Below are positions 35,336-47,625 of a stretch of 64,000 nt of DNA, in pieces. Position numbers and translations under genes: made by a program. The stretch covers positions 682,001-746,000 of the forward strand of contig NZ_CP070977.1 in the NCBI RefSeq assembly GCF_018417535.1, given 5' to 3'. Each line of letters opens with the position of its first letter. The first letter of the stretch is position 1. Source of the stretch: Burkholderia pyrrocinia. Lineage in GTDB: Bacteria; Pseudomonadota; Gammaproteobacteria; Burkholderiales; Burkholderiaceae. The notes below the pieces were generated by a model. It searched no databases and was not told where the DNA came from. It worked only from the letters and a program-made list of their open reading frames with translations.

Positions 35336-36631
35336 TCAGGTCGTGAAGCGCTCGGCGCGCAGCGCGGCGAGCGTGTCGGGGGGCCAGTCCTGCACGTCGC
35401 CGCCCAGGTAGTCGGTCACCACTTTAGCAGACCCGCACGCGAGCCCCCAGCCGGTCGGGCCGTGCCCGAAATTGACGAACACGCGCGGATGCGGGGTCGG
35501 ACCCACGACGGGCAGGCCGTCCGGCGACAGCAGTTGCGTGCCTTGCCACGACAGCGCGGCCGAGATCCGGGCGGCACCGGGGACCCAATCGTGGACGGCC
35601 TGGCCGAGCAGCGCGAGCGCGGCCTCGGACAGCGGCTCGGCGAGCGGCTTCGCGGTGTCGGGCAGGCTCTGCAGCACGGCGCCGCCGCCGATGCGCAGCC
35701 GCTGGTGGGTGCGCGTGATCGAGATCCGCTTGATCGAATCGACGACGCTCAGGTGCGGCGCGTGCTCTTCGTAGGCGACCGGCGCGGTGAGCGTGTGGAC
35801 CCGCACCGGATGCAGCGGCAGGTGCCAGCCGAGCCGTTCGAGCAGCGACAGGCTGCCGGCGCCGGCGGCGACCACGATCGCGTCGGCGGAAATCACGTCG
35901 ACTTCGCGCGCATTCGCCGCGTTCCGGTTGCCGGACGGGACGAGTTCGACCGCGGCGCGGCCGGTGTCGACGCGGATCGCGGCAACGTCCGCGCCGAAGC
36001 GGAACTGCACGCCGTGCTCGTCGAGCGTCTGCTTGACCAGTTTCGCGAACAGCGGGCAGTTCCCGGTGCGCTCGGTCTCGAGCAGCACGCCGCCGGCGAA
36101 GCCGGGCTCGGCCGGCACCGACGGTTCGAGCGCCGCGCATTCGTCGGCGCTCAGCGTGCGGTACGGCTGGTCGAGCGTGCGCAGCAGGTCGAGCGCGGGC
36201 TGCATCGCTTCCCAGTCGCGCGGATCGCGCACGACGTGCAGGATGCCGGGCTTCTGTTCGAATTCGAGTTCTAGGCGTGTTTCGATGTCGGCGAGCGTGT
36301 CGCGCGATGCGTCGATCAGCGGGCGCAGCCGCGCGTACTGCGCGGCGAACGCGTCGGGCTCGCGCAGCGTGCCGAGCTGCTTGACGAAGCGGCGCACGCC
36401 GCCGTTGAAGCCCGGCTTGTAGACGATCCCGCTGTCACGCGGCTGGCGCATGAAGGTCGGGCCGAACCAGACGTCGAGCGGGCTCGGCAGCAGTGCGCCG
36501 CCGTCGCCGTAGGTCGCGCCCTGCGCGACGGTCGCGTGGCGTTCGACCACGCACACGTGGTGGCCGGCCGCGCGCAACTGGTAGGCGGTGGCGACGCCGC
36601 TGATTCCGCCGCCGATGACGATGACATCCAT
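35336..36631 (-). CDS. dadA: D-amino acid dehydrogenase-like FAD oxidoreductase
   Basis: The 431-residue protein starts with a dinucleotide-binding motif (MDVIVIGGGISGVATAYQLR) and has the DadA-type segments ATYGDGGALLPSPLDVWFGP and, near the C-terminus, NFGHGPTGWGLACGSAKVVT. It would oxidise D-amino acids (D-alanine is typical) to 2-oxo acids, passing electrons to the respiratory chain. No alanine racemase gene is adjacent and several paralogues are usual, so the substrate is not certain. Confidence 0.82.
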   Translation of the reverse strand: MDVIVIGGGISGVATAYQLRAAGHHVCVVERHATVAQGATYGDGGALLPSPLDVWFGPTFMRQPRDSGIVYKPGFNGGVRRFVKQLGTLREPDAFAAQYARLRPLIDASRDTLADIETRLELEFEQKPGILHVVRDPRDWEAMQPALDLLRTLDQPYRTLSADECAALEPSVPAEPGFAGGVLLETERTGNCPLFAKLVKQTLDEHGVQFRFGADVAAIRVDTGRAAVELVPSGNRNAANAREVDVISADAIVVAAGAGSLSLLERLGWHLPLHPVRVHTLTAPVAYEEHAPHLSVVDSIKRISITRTHQRLRIGGGAVLQSLPDTAKPLAEPLSEAALALLGQAVHDWVPGAARISAALSWQGTQLLSPDGLPVVGPTPHPRVFVNFGHGPTGWGLACGSAKVVTDYLGGDVQDWPPDTLAALRAERFTT

Positions 36632-36959
36632 GGATTGCTTCGATGACGGGCGGCGCGCACGCCGCCCGGTGAGAATTCGCTGAGGGCCCGGGCCCGGTGA
36701 ACCCGGAATGATAGCGCCAAAATCGCGCCAACCGGCGTCGGGCGAGCGCGTGCCGTGCGGCCGCGCGACGGCCGCCGGCTGCCGCGCCCGCGCGGGCCGG
36801 CCCGGCGGGCGGCCGTGTACGGCGCGCGCCGCGGCACCGTTGCGGTGCATGCGGACTACCGATCGGCCGGTTTTGGGCGCCCGACTTCCGGGTATAATTG
36901 CGGCCTTCCTTTCGCCCCACGTCGCCACCTCGCGCGACTCATCGACGTCAGTCCAGCCC
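36632..36959. other. dadA-purL divergent intergenic region
   Basis: This 328-base stretch has no gene. The middle (about 36735-36860) is extremely GC-rich. The right end holds the purL promoter (36871-36898). No PurR-like operator was recognised, and no clear promoter for dadA beyond a TATCAT read on the reverse strand near 36708. Confidence 0.45.
36871..36898 (+). promoter_or_regulatory. Promoter upstream of purL
   Basis: A perfect TATAAT at 36893-36898 lies 62 bases before the purL start. TTTTGG at 36871-36876 gives a weak -35 at 16 bases spacing. Confidence 0.55.
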
Positions 36960-39900
36960 ATGGCTCACTTCTCGTGTTTTCCCGGCGCTTCGGCCCTCTC
37001 CGATTTCCGTCAAACCCGTCTGCTCGACACGCTCAGGCAAATCGACGCCAACATCGTCGCGGTGCGCGGCCAGTTCCTGCACTTCGTCAATGCGGCCGAG
37101 CCGCTGTCGGCCGACGACAGCGCGCGCATCGACGCGCTGATGCACTACGGCGCGCCGTTCGAGCCGGCGGCCGAGAAGGGGGCGTCCGAGACCTTCGTCG
37201 TGCTGCCGCGCTTCGGCACGGTCTCGCCGTGGGCGAGCAAGGCGACCGACATCGCGCAGCACTGCGGCCTCACGCAGGTGCGCCGTATCGAGCGCGGCGT
37301 CGAATTCACGGTTACGCTGAAGTCGGGCCTGCTCGGCGGCAAGAAGGCGCTGTCCGACGACGCGCGTGCGGCCGTCGCCGCTGCGCTGCATGACCGGATG
37401 ACCGAAAGCGTGGTCGCCGCGCGCGACGACGCGAAGCACCTGTTCGACGAACTGCCGGCCAAGCCGCTCGCGAGCGTCGACGTGCTGGGCGTCGGCCGCG
37501 GCGCGCTCGAGCGCGCGAACGGCGAACTGGGCCTCGCGCTCGCCGACGACGAGATCGACTACCTGGTCGACGCGTTCCGCAAGCTCGAACGCAACCCGAC
37601 CGACGTCGAACTGATGATGTTCGCGCAGGCGAACAGCGAGCACTGCCGCCACAAGATCTTCAACGCGCAGTGGACGATCGACGGCGAAGCGCAGGACATG
37701 TCGCTGTTCGCGATGATCCGCAACACCGAGAAGCTGAACCCGCAGGGCACGATCGTCGCGTATTCGGACAACTCGTCGATCATGGTCGGCGCCGAGGCCG
37801 AGCGCTGGTTCCCGCGCAACGCGGGCGCGGCCGGCGAGCCGGGTGAACGTTATGGCCGCCACACCGAACTCACGCACACGCTGATGAAGGTCGAGACGCA
37901 CAACCACCCGACGGCGATCTCGCCGTTCCCGGGTGCGGCGACCGGCGCGGGCGGCGAGATCCGCGACGAAGGCGCGACGGGCCGCGGCGCGCGTCCGAAG
38001 GCCGGCCTCACGGGCTTCACCGTGTCGAACCTCGACCTGCCTGATGCACGCCGGTCGTGGGAAAACGCGCGCGACGCGGCGCAGCCGGTCGGCGAGCGCA
38101 ATCCGAATGACGCGCACGGCCCGTACGGCCGCCCGGACCGCATCGCGTCGCCGCTGCAGATCATGATCGACGGCCCGCTCGGCGGCGCCGCGTTCAACAA
38201 CGAATTCGGCCGCCCGAACCTCGGCGGCTACTTCCGCGTGTACGAGCAGAACGTCGGCGGTCAGGTGCGCGGTTATCACAAGCCGATCATGATCGCGGGC
38301 GGCCTCGGCAACATCGCGGATCAACATACGCACAAGCACGACGTGCCGGCCGGCTCGCTGCTAATCCAGATCGGCGGCCCCGGCATGCGGATCGGCATGG
38401 GCGGCGGCGCGGCGAGTTCGATGGCGACCGGCGCGAACACGGCCGAGCTCGATTTCGACTCGGTGCAGCGCGGCAACCCCGAAATCGAGCGTCGTGCGCA
38501 GGAAGTGATCAACGGCTGCTGGCAGCTCGGCGCGGAAAACCCGATCCTGAGCATCCACGACGTCGGCGCGGGCGGCCTGTCGAACGCGTTCCCCGAGATC
38601 GTCGACGGCGCGGGCAAGGGCGCACGCTTCGAACTGCGCAAGGTCGCGCTCGAGGAATCGGGCCTGTCGCCGCGCGAGATCTGGTCGAACGAGGCGCAGG
38701 AGCGCTACGTGCTCGCGATCGCGCCGGCCGACCTGCCGCGCTTCGAGGCGATCTGCGCACGTGAGCGCTGCCCGTTCGCGGTGGTTGGTGTCGCAACCGA
38801 CGAGCGCCAGTTGCAGCTCGTCGACGCCGAAGCGGCGGGTGCCGACGAATATCCGGTCGACATGCCGATGGAAGTGCTGCTCGGCAAGCCGCCGCGCATG
38901 CACCGCGACGTCGCGCGCGTGGCGACCGAGCGCGCGCCGGTCGACGTGACGGGCATCGCGCTGTCGGAAGTGGCGGTCGACGTGCTGAAGCACCCGACGG
39001 TCGGCAGCAAGTCGTTCCTGATCACGATCGGCGACCGTTCGGTCGGCGGCACGTCGGTGCGCGACCAGATGGTCGGCCCGTGGCAGGTGCCGGTGGCCGA
39101 CTGCGCGGTCACCGCGCTCGACTATGCGGGCTTCAAGGGCGAGGCGATGACGATGGCCGAGCGCACCCCGCTCGCGGTGATCGACGCGCCCGCATCGGGC
39201 CGCATGGCCGTCGGCGAAGCGATCACGAACATCGCGAGCGCGCCGATCGCGTCGCTCGACAAGCTGAAGCTGTCGGCGAACTGGATGGCCGCATGCGGCA
39301 CGGCCGGCGAGGACGCCGCGCTGTTCGACACGGTCAAGGCGATCGGCATGGAGCTGTGCCCGGCGCTCGGGATCGGCATCCCGGTCGGCAAGGACTCGCT
39401 GTCGATGAAGACGAAGTGGGACGAGCAGGGTGTCGCAAAGGAAGTGGTCTCGCCGGTGTCGCTGATCATTTCCGCGTTCGCGCCGGTCGAGGACGTGCGC
39501 CGCCACCTGACGCCGCAACTGCGCCGCGTCGCCGACGCGGGCGACAGCGTGCTGATCGCGATCGATCTCGGCCGCGGCAAGAACCGGATGGGCGGCAGCA
39601 TCTTCGCGCAGGTCACGCAGCAGGTCGGCGACACGACACCGGACGTCGACGATGCGCAAGACCTGAAGCGCTTCTTCAACGCGATCCAGTCGCTCAACGC
39701 GCAGGACAAGCTGCTCGCGTACCACGACCGCTCGGACGGCGGCTTGTGGGCGACGGTGTGCGAAATGGCGTTCGCGGGCCGCGCGGGCGTGTCGCTGAAC
39801 GTCGACATGCTGACGCTCGACGAGAACCACGAATCCGACTACGGCGACGCGAAGGACTGGGCGAAGCAGACGAGCGGTCGCCGCGACGATCGCACGCTGC

Positions 39901-41024
39901 GCGCGCTGTTCTCCGAGGAGCTCGGCGCCGTCGTGCAGGTGCGCACGGCCGATCGCGACGCGGTGCTCGGCGCGCTGCGCGAGTTCGGCCTGTCGACGTG
40001 CTCGCACGTGATCGGCTCGGTCAACGACCGTGACGTGATCGAGGTGTACCGCGACGCGAAGAAGATCTTCGACGCGCCGCGCACCGAACTCCATCGTGCA
40101 TGGGGCGAAGTGAGCTGGCGCATCGCGCGCCTGCGCGACAACCCCGCATGCGCGGATGCCGAATACGACGCGCTGCTCGACGCGGCCGATCCGGGCATCT
40201 CGCCGGTGCTGAGCTTCGATCCGGCCGACGACATCGCCGCGCCGTTCATCGCGACCGGCGCGCGGCCGCGCGTCGTAATCCTGCGCGAGCAGGGCGTGAA
40301 CTCGCATCTGGAAACGGCCTACGCGTTCGACCGTGCGGGCTTCGATGCGCATGACGTGCACATGAGCGACCTGCTCGCGGGTCGCGCGACGCTCGCCGAT
40401 TTCGCGGGGGCGGTTGCGTGCGGCGGCTTCTCGTACGGCGACGTGCTCGGTGCGGGCGAAGGCTGGGCGAAGACGATCCGTTTCAACGCGAACCTCGCCG
40501 ACATGTTCGCGGCGTTCTTTGCGCGTCCGGATACGTTCGCGCTCGGCATCTGCAACGGCTGCCAGATGTTGTCCAGCATCTCGTCGATGATTCCGGGTGC
40601 GGAAGCATGGCCGAAGTTCACGCGCAACAAATCCGAGCAGTTCGAGGCGCGCTTCTCGTTCGTGGAAGTGGAGAAGTCGCCGTCGATCTTCTTCGCCGGG
40701 ATGGAAGGCTCGCGGATTCCGGTCGCGGTCGCGCACGGCGAAGGCTACGCGGACTTCTCGCAGCAGGGCGACATCGACCGCGTTGCAGTCGCGATGCGTT
40801 TCGTCGACCACCGCGGCGAAGCGACCGAGCGCTATCCGTTCAACCCGAACGGCTCGCCGGCCGGCATCACGTCGGTCACGACGGCCGACGGCCGCTTCTC
40901 GGTGCTGATGCCGCACATGGAGCGCGTGCACCGTACGGTCGCGATGAGCTGGCACCCGGAAGGCTGGGGTGAAGCGAGCCCGTGGATGCGCGTGTTCCGC
41001 AACGCGCGCCGCTGGATCGGCTGA
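36960..41024 (+). CDS. purL: Phosphoribosylformylglycinamidine synthase (large, single-chain)
   Basis: With the ATG at 36960 the enzyme has 1354 residues, as expected for the proteobacterial single-chain form. It contains the two AIR-synthase-like halves with [20 protein letters not shown] (about 309-328) and the C-terminal glutaminase with nucleophile Cys in [11 protein letters not shown] (about 1200) and the His in [10 protein letters not shown]. It makes FGAM from FGAR, glutamine and ATP in purine synthesis. The frame extends upstream of 36960 but the promoter lies there, so the later start is right. Confidence 0.97.
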   Translation: MAHFSCFPGASALSDFRQTRLLDTLRQIDANIVAVRGQFLHFVNAAEPLSADDSARIDALMHYGAPFEPAAEKGASETFVVLPRFGTVSPWASKATDIAQHCGLTQVRRIERGVEFTVTLKSGLLGGKKALSDDARAAVAAALHDRMTESVVAARDDAKHLFDELPAKPLASVDVLGVGRGALERANGELGLALADDEIDYLVDAFRKLERNPTDVELMMFAQANSEHCRHKIFNAQWTIDGEAQDMSLFAMIRNTEKLNPQGTIVAYSDNSSIMVGAEAERWFPRNAGAAGEPGERYGRHTELTHTLMKVETHNHPTAISPFPGAATGAGGEIRDEGATGRGARPKAGLTGFTVSNLDLPDARRSWENARDAAQPVGERNPNDAHGPYGRPDRIASPLQIMIDGPLGGAAFNNEFGRPNLGGYFRVYEQNVGGQVRGYHKPIMIAGGLGNIADQHTHKHDVPAGSLLIQIGGPGMRIGMGGGAASSMATGANTAELDFDSVQRGNPEIERRAQEVINGCWQLGAENPILSIHDVGAGGLSNAFPEIVDGAGKGARFELRKVALEESGLSPREIWSNEAQERYVLAIAPADLPRFEAICARERCPFAVVGVATDERQLQLVDAEAAGADEYPVDMPMEVLLGKPPRMHRDVARVATERAPVDVTGIALSEVAVDVLKHPTVGSKSFLITIGDRSVGGTSVRDQMVGPWQVPVADCAVTALDYAGFKGEAMTMAERTPLAVIDAPASGRMAVGEAITNIASAPIASLDKLKLSANWMAACGTAGEDAALFDTVKAIGMELCPALGIGIPVGKDSLSMKTKWDEQGVAKEVVSPVSLIISAFAPVEDVRRHLTPQLRRVADAGDSVLIAIDLGRGKNRMGGSIFAQVTQQVGDTTPDVDDAQDLKRFFNAIQSLNAQDKLLAYHDRSDGGLWATVCEMAFAGRAGVSLNVDMLTLDENHESDYGDAKDWAKQTSGRRDDRTLRALFSEELGAVVQVRTADRDAVLGALREFGLSTCSHVIGSVNDRDVIEVYRDAKKIFDAPRTELHRAWGEVSWRIARLRDNPACADAEYDALLDAADPGISPVLSFDPADDIAAPFIATGARPRVVILREQGVNSHLETAYAFDRAGFDAHDVHMSDLLAGRATLADFAGAVACGGFSYGDVLGAGEGWAKTIRFNANLADMFAAFFARPDTFALGICNGCQMLSSISSMIPGAEAWPKFTRNKSEQFEARFSFVEVEKSPSIFFAGMEGSRIPVAVAHGEGYADFSQQGDIDRVAVAMRFVDHRGEATERYPFNPNGSPAGITSVTTADGRFSVLMPHMERVHRTVAMSWHPEGWGEASPWMRVFRNARRWIG

Positions 41025-41029
41025 TCCGG

Positions 41030-41575
41030 ATGATGTTCGACCCGAATGCGCCGGTCGAGGTCGTCACGCTGCGCGACGAGCGCGCGAGCGAGGCCGACGC
41101 GATCGGCCGCGTGATCGTCGCGGCGTTCGCGAGCGAGCCGCAGGGCGGACAGTTCGAGCGGCAGATCGTCGACGCGCTGCGCGCGGACGGCGCGCTGAGC
41201 GTGTCGCTCGTCGCGGAGCGCGACGGGCGCATCATCGGCCACGTCGCGTTCTCGCCGGTCGCGATCGGCGGCGAACCGTCGGATCGACAGCAGTGGTACG
41301 GGCTTGCGCCGCTCGCGGTGCGGCCCGACTGCCAGCGGCAGAGCATCGGCGCGGGGCTCGTGCGCACGGGGCTCGACGCGTTGCGTCGGCTCGGCGCGCG
41401 TGGCTGCGTCGTGCTCGGCGATCCCGCGTACTACGCGCGCTTCGGGTTCGAACCGTCCGGCGCCATCGTGTTTCCGGACGTACCGCCCGAGTATTTCCTC
41501 GCGCTGTCGTTCGACGAATCGGCGCCGCGACCGTCGGGCGACGTTCGCTATCGCGACGTGTTCTATCCCGCGTAG
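41030..41575 (+). CDS. GNAT-family N-acetyltransferase (YhbS-like)
   Basis: The 181-residue protein begins at one of two tandem ATG codons 6 bases after purL. It has the GNAT acetyl-CoA region (GLAPLAVRPDCQRQSIGAGL, about 88-107) and the YhbS-like follow-up GCVVLGDPAYYARFGFEPSG. The substrate is unknown. It is probably cotranscribed with purL and ends at a TTCG-loop terminator. Confidence 0.85.
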   Translation: MMFDPNAPVEVVTLRDERASEADAIGRVIVAAFASEPQGGQFERQIVDALRADGALSVSLVAERDGRIIGHVAFSPVAIGGEPSDRQQWYGLAPLAVRPDCQRQSIGAGLVRTGLDALRRLGARGCVVLGDPAYYARFGFEPSGAIVFPDVPPEYFLALSFDESAPRPSGDVRYRDVFYPA

Positions 41576-41617
41576 CGAACGCTGCGATGCGGGCGGGTAT
41601 CGTCAAGTACAGCAATG

Positions 41618-41641
41618 GCCGCTCTTCGGAGCGGCTTTTTT
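41618..41641 (+). terminator. TTCG-tetraloop terminator after the GNAT gene
   Basis: The stem GCCGCTC/GAGCGGC closes a TTCG tetraloop and is followed by TTTTTT. An identical 18-base hairpin lies inverted at 41706-41723. Confidence 0.9.
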
Positions 41642-41700
41642 ATTGCACGTGGACTGACGGCCGGAACCTCGCGATGCGCGCGCTGCAGGCGCACCAATTG

Positions 41701-41723
41701 AAAAAGCCGCTCCGAAGAGCGGC
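41701..41723 (-). terminator. TTCG-tetraloop terminator for the reverse parvulin operon
   Basis: Read on the reverse strand, GCCGCTC-TTCG-GAGCGGC is followed by TTTTT. It is the exact mirror of the hairpin at 41618-41635. Confidence 0.9.
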
Positions 41724-41755
41724 TTTTCGATGCACGGGCGACGGGCGCGCCGGCG

Positions 41756-42538
41756 TTACTGGATCTTCGCCTGCTGGCGCAGGCCTTCCTCGAACGCCTG
41801 CAGCTTCTGCTGCACGAGCTGTTGCGCGATCTGCGCCTTCACCTGGTCGAACGGCGGCGGTGCGATGTCGCGGATGTCGTCGACGCGGATGATGTGCCAG
41901 CCGAACTGCGTCTTCACCGGCGCGTCGGTCATCTGGCCTTTCTGCAGTTTCTGCGCGGCTGCCGCGAATTCCGGCACGTACGCCTTCGGGTCGGACCAGT
42001 CGAGATCGCCGCCGTTCTTGCCCGAACCCGGATCCTTCGAGTATTGCTTCGCGAGATCCTCGAACTTCGCGCCGGCCTTGATCTTCGCGATCAGGTCCTT
42101 CGCCTGCTGCTCGTTGTCGACGAGGATGTGGTGCAGGTGATATTCGCGGTTGCCGCCGGCACCCTTGACGAGCTCGTCGTAGCGCGCCTTCACTTCGGCG
42201 TCGGTCGGCTGGTTCTTCTTCAGGAAGCTCTCGATCATCGAACGCAGCACGACGGTCTGCTGCGCGACGGCGACCTGCGCCTTCACGTCCGGACGGTTCG
42301 GGATGCCTTCGCGGATCGCTTCCTGCATCAGGATCTCGCGGTTCACGAGTTCCTGGCGCACGGCCTGCTGCAGTTGCGGGCTGTCGGTCTGGCCTTGCTG
42401 GACCAGCTGCGCGACCATCGCGTCGGCGCGCGACTTCGGAATCGGCGTGCCGTTGACGACGGCGATGTTCTGGGCGAATGCCGGCGCCGCTGCGAAAGCA
42501 GCCGCCGCGACCCACAGGCGGGGGGATTTCAGGATCAT
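41756..42538 (-). CDS. Secreted parvulin-type peptidyl-prolyl isomerase
   Basis: The 260-residue protein has a signal peptide (MILKSPRLWVAAAAFAAAPA, cleavage near AFA-QN), a SurA-like helical N-terminus and a parvulin domain (about 130-230: HLHHILVDNEQQAKDLIAKI through FGWHIIRVDDIRD). It should act on exported proteins in the periplasm. Burkholderia carries several such PpiC/PrsA-like proteins. It lies 18 bases downstream of bolA. Confidence 0.9.
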   Translation of the reverse strand: MILKSPRLWVAAAAFAAAPAFAQNIAVVNGTPIPKSRADAMVAQLVQQGQTDSPQLQQAVRQELVNREILMQEAIREGIPNRPDVKAQVAVAQQTVVLRSMIESFLKKNQPTDAEVKARYDELVKGAGGNREYHLHHILVDNEQQAKDLIAKIKAGAKFEDLAKQYSKDPGSGKNGGDLDWSDPKAYVPEFAAAAQKLQKGQMTDAPVKTQFGWHIIRVDDIRDIAPPPFDQVKAQIAQQLVQQKLQAFEEGLRQQAKIQ

Positions 42539-42556
42539 CGGGAATTCCTAATGAGA

Positions 42557-42865
42557 CTAGATAGAAGATTCGTTGAATTCTTCGGGCGTGTAAGCCACGA
42601 TCGCGAGCGCGTGAATGCCGCGCTGCATCGCATCAGCGAGCGCATCATACACCAGCCGGTGCCGTGCGACGCGCGGCTTGCCCGCGAAGGCGGCCGACAC
42701 GATCGTGACCGTGTAGTGGCCGCCGGAGGCCGCGCCGGCGTGGCCCGCGTGCTGCGCGCTGTCGTCGCGCACGGCGAGCGACACGGGCGCGAGCGACGCG
42801 GTGAGGCGCGCTTCGATCAGCGCGATGCGTTCGTCGGGCGACGCGTGGAGAAAGGCGTCCGTCAT
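42557..42865 (-). CDS. bolA: BolA-family protein
   Basis: The 102-residue protein has the BolA class II KH-like fold signature FAGKPRVARHRLVYDAL (about 61-77) with the conserved His. BolA proteins pair with monothiol glutaredoxins in iron-sulfur trafficking and affect cell shape under stress. It begins one base after the septation-protein gene ends. Confidence 0.9.
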   Translation of the reverse strand: MTDAFLHASPDERIALIEARLTASLAPVSLAVRDDSAQHAGHAGAASGGHYTVTIVSAAFAGKPRVARHRLVYDALADAMQRGIHALAIVAYTPEEFNESSI

Positions 42866-42866
42866 G

Positions 42867-43397
42867 TCATTCGTCCTTCAGGTACTTCGTGAGCCACAGG
42901 CTCTGCAGGATGATGAACACGACCATTGCGCCGGTCGTGCCGAACAGCTTGAAGTTCACCCATTGCGATTCGGTGAAGTTGTGCACCACATACAGGTTCG
43001 CGACGCCGAGCACCGCGAAGAACAGCGCCCACGCGACGTTCAGCTTGTCCCACACCGGGTGCGGCAGCGTGAGCTGCTTGCCCATCATCTTCTCGATCAG
43101 GTTGTTGCCGAACGCATAGCGCGCGGCAAGCAGCCCGACCGCAAACAGCCAGTACAGCACAGTCGGTTTCCATTGAATGAATTTCTCGTCATGCAGGACG
43201 AGGGTGGCGCCACCGAAGACGACGATCACGCCGAGGCTGACCCACAGCATCGTGTCGACCTTCCGGTGCCGGAAGGCGACCCACGCGACCTGGGCCAGCG
43301 TCGCGACGATCGCGACGGCGGTGGCGGTGAAGATGCCCCAGACCTTGAAGGCGACAAAAAACAGGATGATCGGAAACAGATCGAACAGGAATTTCAT
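42867..43397 (-). CDS. yciB: Inner-membrane septation protein A (YciB/IspZ)
   Basis: The 176-residue protein has five hydrophobic segments and the family N-terminus [20 protein letters not shown], plus the conserved [15 protein letters not shown]. It is an inner-membrane protein involved in cell division and envelope maintenance. It is followed closely by bolA and the parvulin gene. Confidence 0.93.
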   Translation of the reverse strand: MKFLFDLFPIILFFVAFKVWGIFTATAVAIVATLAQVAWVAFRHRKVDTMLWVSLGVIVVFGGATLVLHDEKFIQWKPTVLYWLFAVGLLAARYAFGNNLIEKMMGKQLTLPHPVWDKLNVAWALFFAVLGVANLYVVHNFTESQWVNFKLFGTTGAMVVFIILQSLWLTKYLKDE

Positions 43398-43412
43398 GGC
43401 GCTCGCAGCTGC

Positions 43413-43440
43413 GTGAAAGGCCGCTTGCGCGGCCTTTCAC
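43413..43440 (-). terminator. Terminator after msrB
   Basis: The 12-bp stem GTGAAAGGCCGC and its complement with a TTGC loop lies between msrB and yciB, both on the reverse strand. The T-tract is within the arm. Confidence 0.65.
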
Positions 43441-43542
43441 CGTTGTAGGGACCCGCCGGGCACCGCCGTCGCGGATCGGGGGCGGCCAGCCCGGGAGCAG
43501 GCCGCCCGGCGAGGATCACCTCGCCGATCCGCCCGGCGCCGC

Positions 43543-43974
43543 TCATTCGTTTTCGGGTCGGGATTCGAAGTTTAACGCAGCCGAATTGATGCAGTACCGC
43601 AAACCGGTCTGATCGCGCGGGCCGTCCTCGAAGACGTGGCCGAGATGCGCGCCGCAATGGTTGCAGCGGACCTCGACGCGCACCATGCCGTGCGAGTAGT
43701 CGACTTTTTCGTCGATCACCTCGCCGTCGAGCGGCTTGAAGTAGCTGGGCCAGCCGCAGCCCGAGTGGAATTTGGAGCCGGATTCGAACAGCGGCGTGCT
43801 GCACACGACGCACTTGTAGATGCCGGCGTCCTCGGTGTCGGTGTATTCGCCGGTGAATGCGCGCTCGGTCGCCGCATGCTGCGTGACCTCGTACTGCATC
43901 GGCGTGAGCCGGCGGCGCAGCTCGGCGTCGTCCTTCTGGTACGGGAAGGTCTTGTCGTCGGAATCGTGGGACAT
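43543..43974 (-). CDS. msrB: Peptide-methionine (R)-S-oxide reductase
   Basis: The 143-residue protein has the zinc-binding CVVC and CNHC pairs (about 54-57 and 103-106), the active-site pattern SGCGWPSYF, and catalytic Cys in [11 protein letters not shown] (about 127). It reduces methionine-R-sulfoxide in proteins. The length is normal for a single-domain MsrB. SelO, another redox-linked enzyme, is directly upstream on the same strand (46 bases). Confidence 0.95.
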   Translation of the reverse strand: MSHDSDDKTFPYQKDDAELRRRLTPMQYEVTQHAATERAFTGEYTDTEDAGIYKCVVCSTPLFESGSKFHSGCGWPSYFKPLDGEVIDEKVDYSHGMVRVEVRCNHCGAHLGHVFEDGPRDQTGLRYCINSAALNFESRPENE

Positions 43975-44020
43975 GTGGGGTTCTCCTGATCGGTCGGTCG
44001 ATACGCGCGGGTTGGGGGCT

Positions 44021-45589
<1,569 letters not shown>

Positions 45590-45694
45590 GTTGAGCGCCT
45601 CTGGGTAAGCCGATATTGTAAGGCGGCGCCGCGCCGCCCGCATGGTGGCCCGCGCACCGCGCGCCACGCCCGTCCGGGCCGCTGACGGGCGCCC

Positions 45695-45740
45695 GCCGGT
45701 CTCGTGTCAACGCATGCGTGTTCCTTATGGAAACAGCCCC
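45695..45740 (+). repeat. Decayed right end of the 316-bp palindromic element
   Basis: This 46-base stretch matches bases 50672-50717, the right terminal part of the element at 50405-50720, in 40 of 46 positions and in the same orientation. It ends 43 bases before the start of the acyl-CoA ligase gene. The other parts of the element are absent, because the selO gene lies immediately to the left. Confidence 0.7.
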
Positions 45741-45782
45741 CGGGCTGGTCACCGATTCGCGTCCTTCAGGGAGAACAAGACG

Positions 45783-47426
45783 ATGGGTAAGCCGTTGCTG
45801 GGCCAGATGATGGACATGCCGTTGCTGGTGTCCTCGCTGATCGCGCATGCCGCGCGTCACGCGGGTGACACCGAGATCGTGTCGAAGCGCATCGAGGGCG
45901 ATGTGCATCGCTACACGTATCGCGACTGCGAACGCCGCGCGAAGCAGCTCGCGCAGGCGCTCGCGCGGCTCGGCGTCGAAGCCGGCGACCGCGTCGGCAC
46001 GCTGGCGTGGAACGGCTACCGGCATCTGGAGGCGTACTACGGGATCGGCGGGATGGGTTCCGTGTGCCACACGATCAACCCGCGCCTGTTCCCCGAGCAG
46101 ATCGCGTACATCGTCAATCACGCGGAAGACCGCTACGTCCTGTTCGACATCAATTTCGCGCCGCTGGTCGACGCGATCGCGCCGCAATGCCCGCACGTGA
46201 AGGGCTGGATTGCGATGACGGACGCCGCGCACCTGCCGTCCTGCGCGACGCCGCTGCTCTGCTACGAAACGCTCGTCGAAGCGGAGGACGGCCGCTACGA
46301 CTGGCCGCGCGTCGACGAGCAGCAGGCGTCGGGGCTCTGCTACACGTCGGGCACGACCGGCAATCCGAAGGGCGTGCTGTATTCGCACCGCTCGACGGTG
46401 CTGCACGCGTACGGCGCCGCGCTGCCCGACGCGATGAACCTGTCCGCGATGGACGCCGTGCTGCCCGTCGTGCCGATGTTCCACGTCAACGCGTGGGGCT
46501 TGCCGTATGCGGTGCCGCTCACCGGCGGCAAGCTCGTGCTGCCCGGCAAGGATCTCGACGGCAAATCGCTGTACGAGCTGATGGAGGCCGAGCGCGTGAC
46601 GTTCTCCGCGGGCGTGCCGACCGTGTGGCTCGGCTTGCTCAACTACATGCGCGAGGCCGGCGTGCGTTTCTCGACGCTGAACCGCACGGTGATCGGCGGT
46701 TCAGCGTGCCCGCCCGCGATGCTGCGCACGTTCGAGGACGAATACGGCGTGCGCGTGATTCATGCATGGGGGATGACCGAATTGTCGCCACTCGGCACGC
46801 TCGCCAAGCTCAACTGGGCGCAGTCGCAGCGGCCGCTCGACGCGCAGCGCCGGCTGCTCGAGAAGCAGGGGCGCGTGATCTGCGGCGTCGACATGCGCAT
46901 CGTCGGCGAGGACGGCCATGAGCTGCCGTGGGACGGCGTCGCGTTCGGCGAACTGCAGGTGCGCGGGCCGTGGGTGATCGATCACTACTTTCGCGGCGAC
47001 ACGTCGCCGCTGTCGGACGGCTGGTTCCCGACCGGCGACGTCGCGACGATCGACCCCGACGGCTTCCTGCAGATCACCGACCGCAGCAAGGACGTGATCA
47101 AGTCGGGCGGCGAGTGGATCAGCTCGATCGACATCGAGAACGTCGCGATCGCGCACCCGGGTGTTGCCGAGGCCGCGTGCATCGCATGCGCGCACCCGAA
47201 ATGGACCGAGCGCCCGCTGCTCGTCGTGGTGCCCCGCGAAGGCGCGAACCTGAGCCGCGACACGCTGCTCGCGTTCTATGAGGGCAAGGTCGCGAAATGG
47301 TGGATTCCCGACGACGTCGTGTTCGTCGAATCGCTGCCGCACACCGCGACCGGCAAGCTGCAGAAGCTGAAGCTGCGCGAGACGTTTCGCGATTACGTGT
47401 TGCCGACGGCGGTGTGCGAGCCATAA
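45783..47426 (+). CDS. Acyl-CoA ligase (medium/long-chain or methylthiopropionyl-CoA type)
   Basis: The 547-residue protein has the adenylate-forming motif [12 protein letters not shown] (about 186-197), [20 protein letters not shown] (about 416-435), and the C-terminal catalytic Lys in [13 protein letters not shown] (about 525). The N-terminus [19 protein letters not shown] is typical of AlkK/DmdB-like ligases. It activates fatty acids or related acids as CoA thioesters. The next genes (FadB-type fusion and thiolase) continue beta-oxidation. A GGGAGAACAAG site precedes the ATG. Confidence 0.87.
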   Translation: MGKPLLGQMMDMPLLVSSLIAHAARHAGDTEIVSKRIEGDVHRYTYRDCERRAKQLAQALARLGVEAGDRVGTLAWNGYRHLEAYYGIGGMGSVCHTINPRLFPEQIAYIVNHAEDRYVLFDINFAPLVDAIAPQCPHVKGWIAMTDAAHLPSCATPLLCYETLVEAEDGRYDWPRVDEQQASGLCYTSGTTGNPKGVLYSHRSTVLHAYGAALPDAMNLSAMDAVLPVVPMFHVNAWGLPYAVPLTGGKLVLPGKDLDGKSLYELMEAERVTFSAGVPTVWLGLLNYMREAGVRFSTLNRTVIGGSACPPAMLRTFEDEYGVRVIHAWGMTELSPLGTLAKLNWAQSQRPLDAQRRLLEKQGRVICGVDMRIVGEDGHELPWDGVAFGELQVRGPWVIDHYFRGDTSPLSDGWFPTGDVATIDPDGFLQITDRSKDVIKSGGEWISSIDIENVAIAHPGVAEAACIACAHPKWTERPLLVVVPREGANLSRDTLLAFYEGKVAKWWIPDDVVFVESLPHTATGKLQKLKLRETFRDYVLPTAVCEP

Positions 47427-47625
47427 GGAGCCGTAAGGCCAAGCGCGGGCCGGAGACAGGCCGCGATCCGGTCGCCCGATCCGTCCCCGGGTCGGGATAA
47501 AAATTCAAATTGAACGACCGTGCTTTTTCGTTGTATGCTGCCTCCGTTCGATCCGGACATGCGGCTGTTCGACCGCGCACAATGAAGCGCAGCCACCCCG
47601 GCGCGCGATGCATGGAGGCAGGCAG

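Noticed and set aside
38361..40955. 864-codon reverse open frame over purL
   Set aside because: It is an antisense shadow of purL with biased Arg/His composition and no domain.
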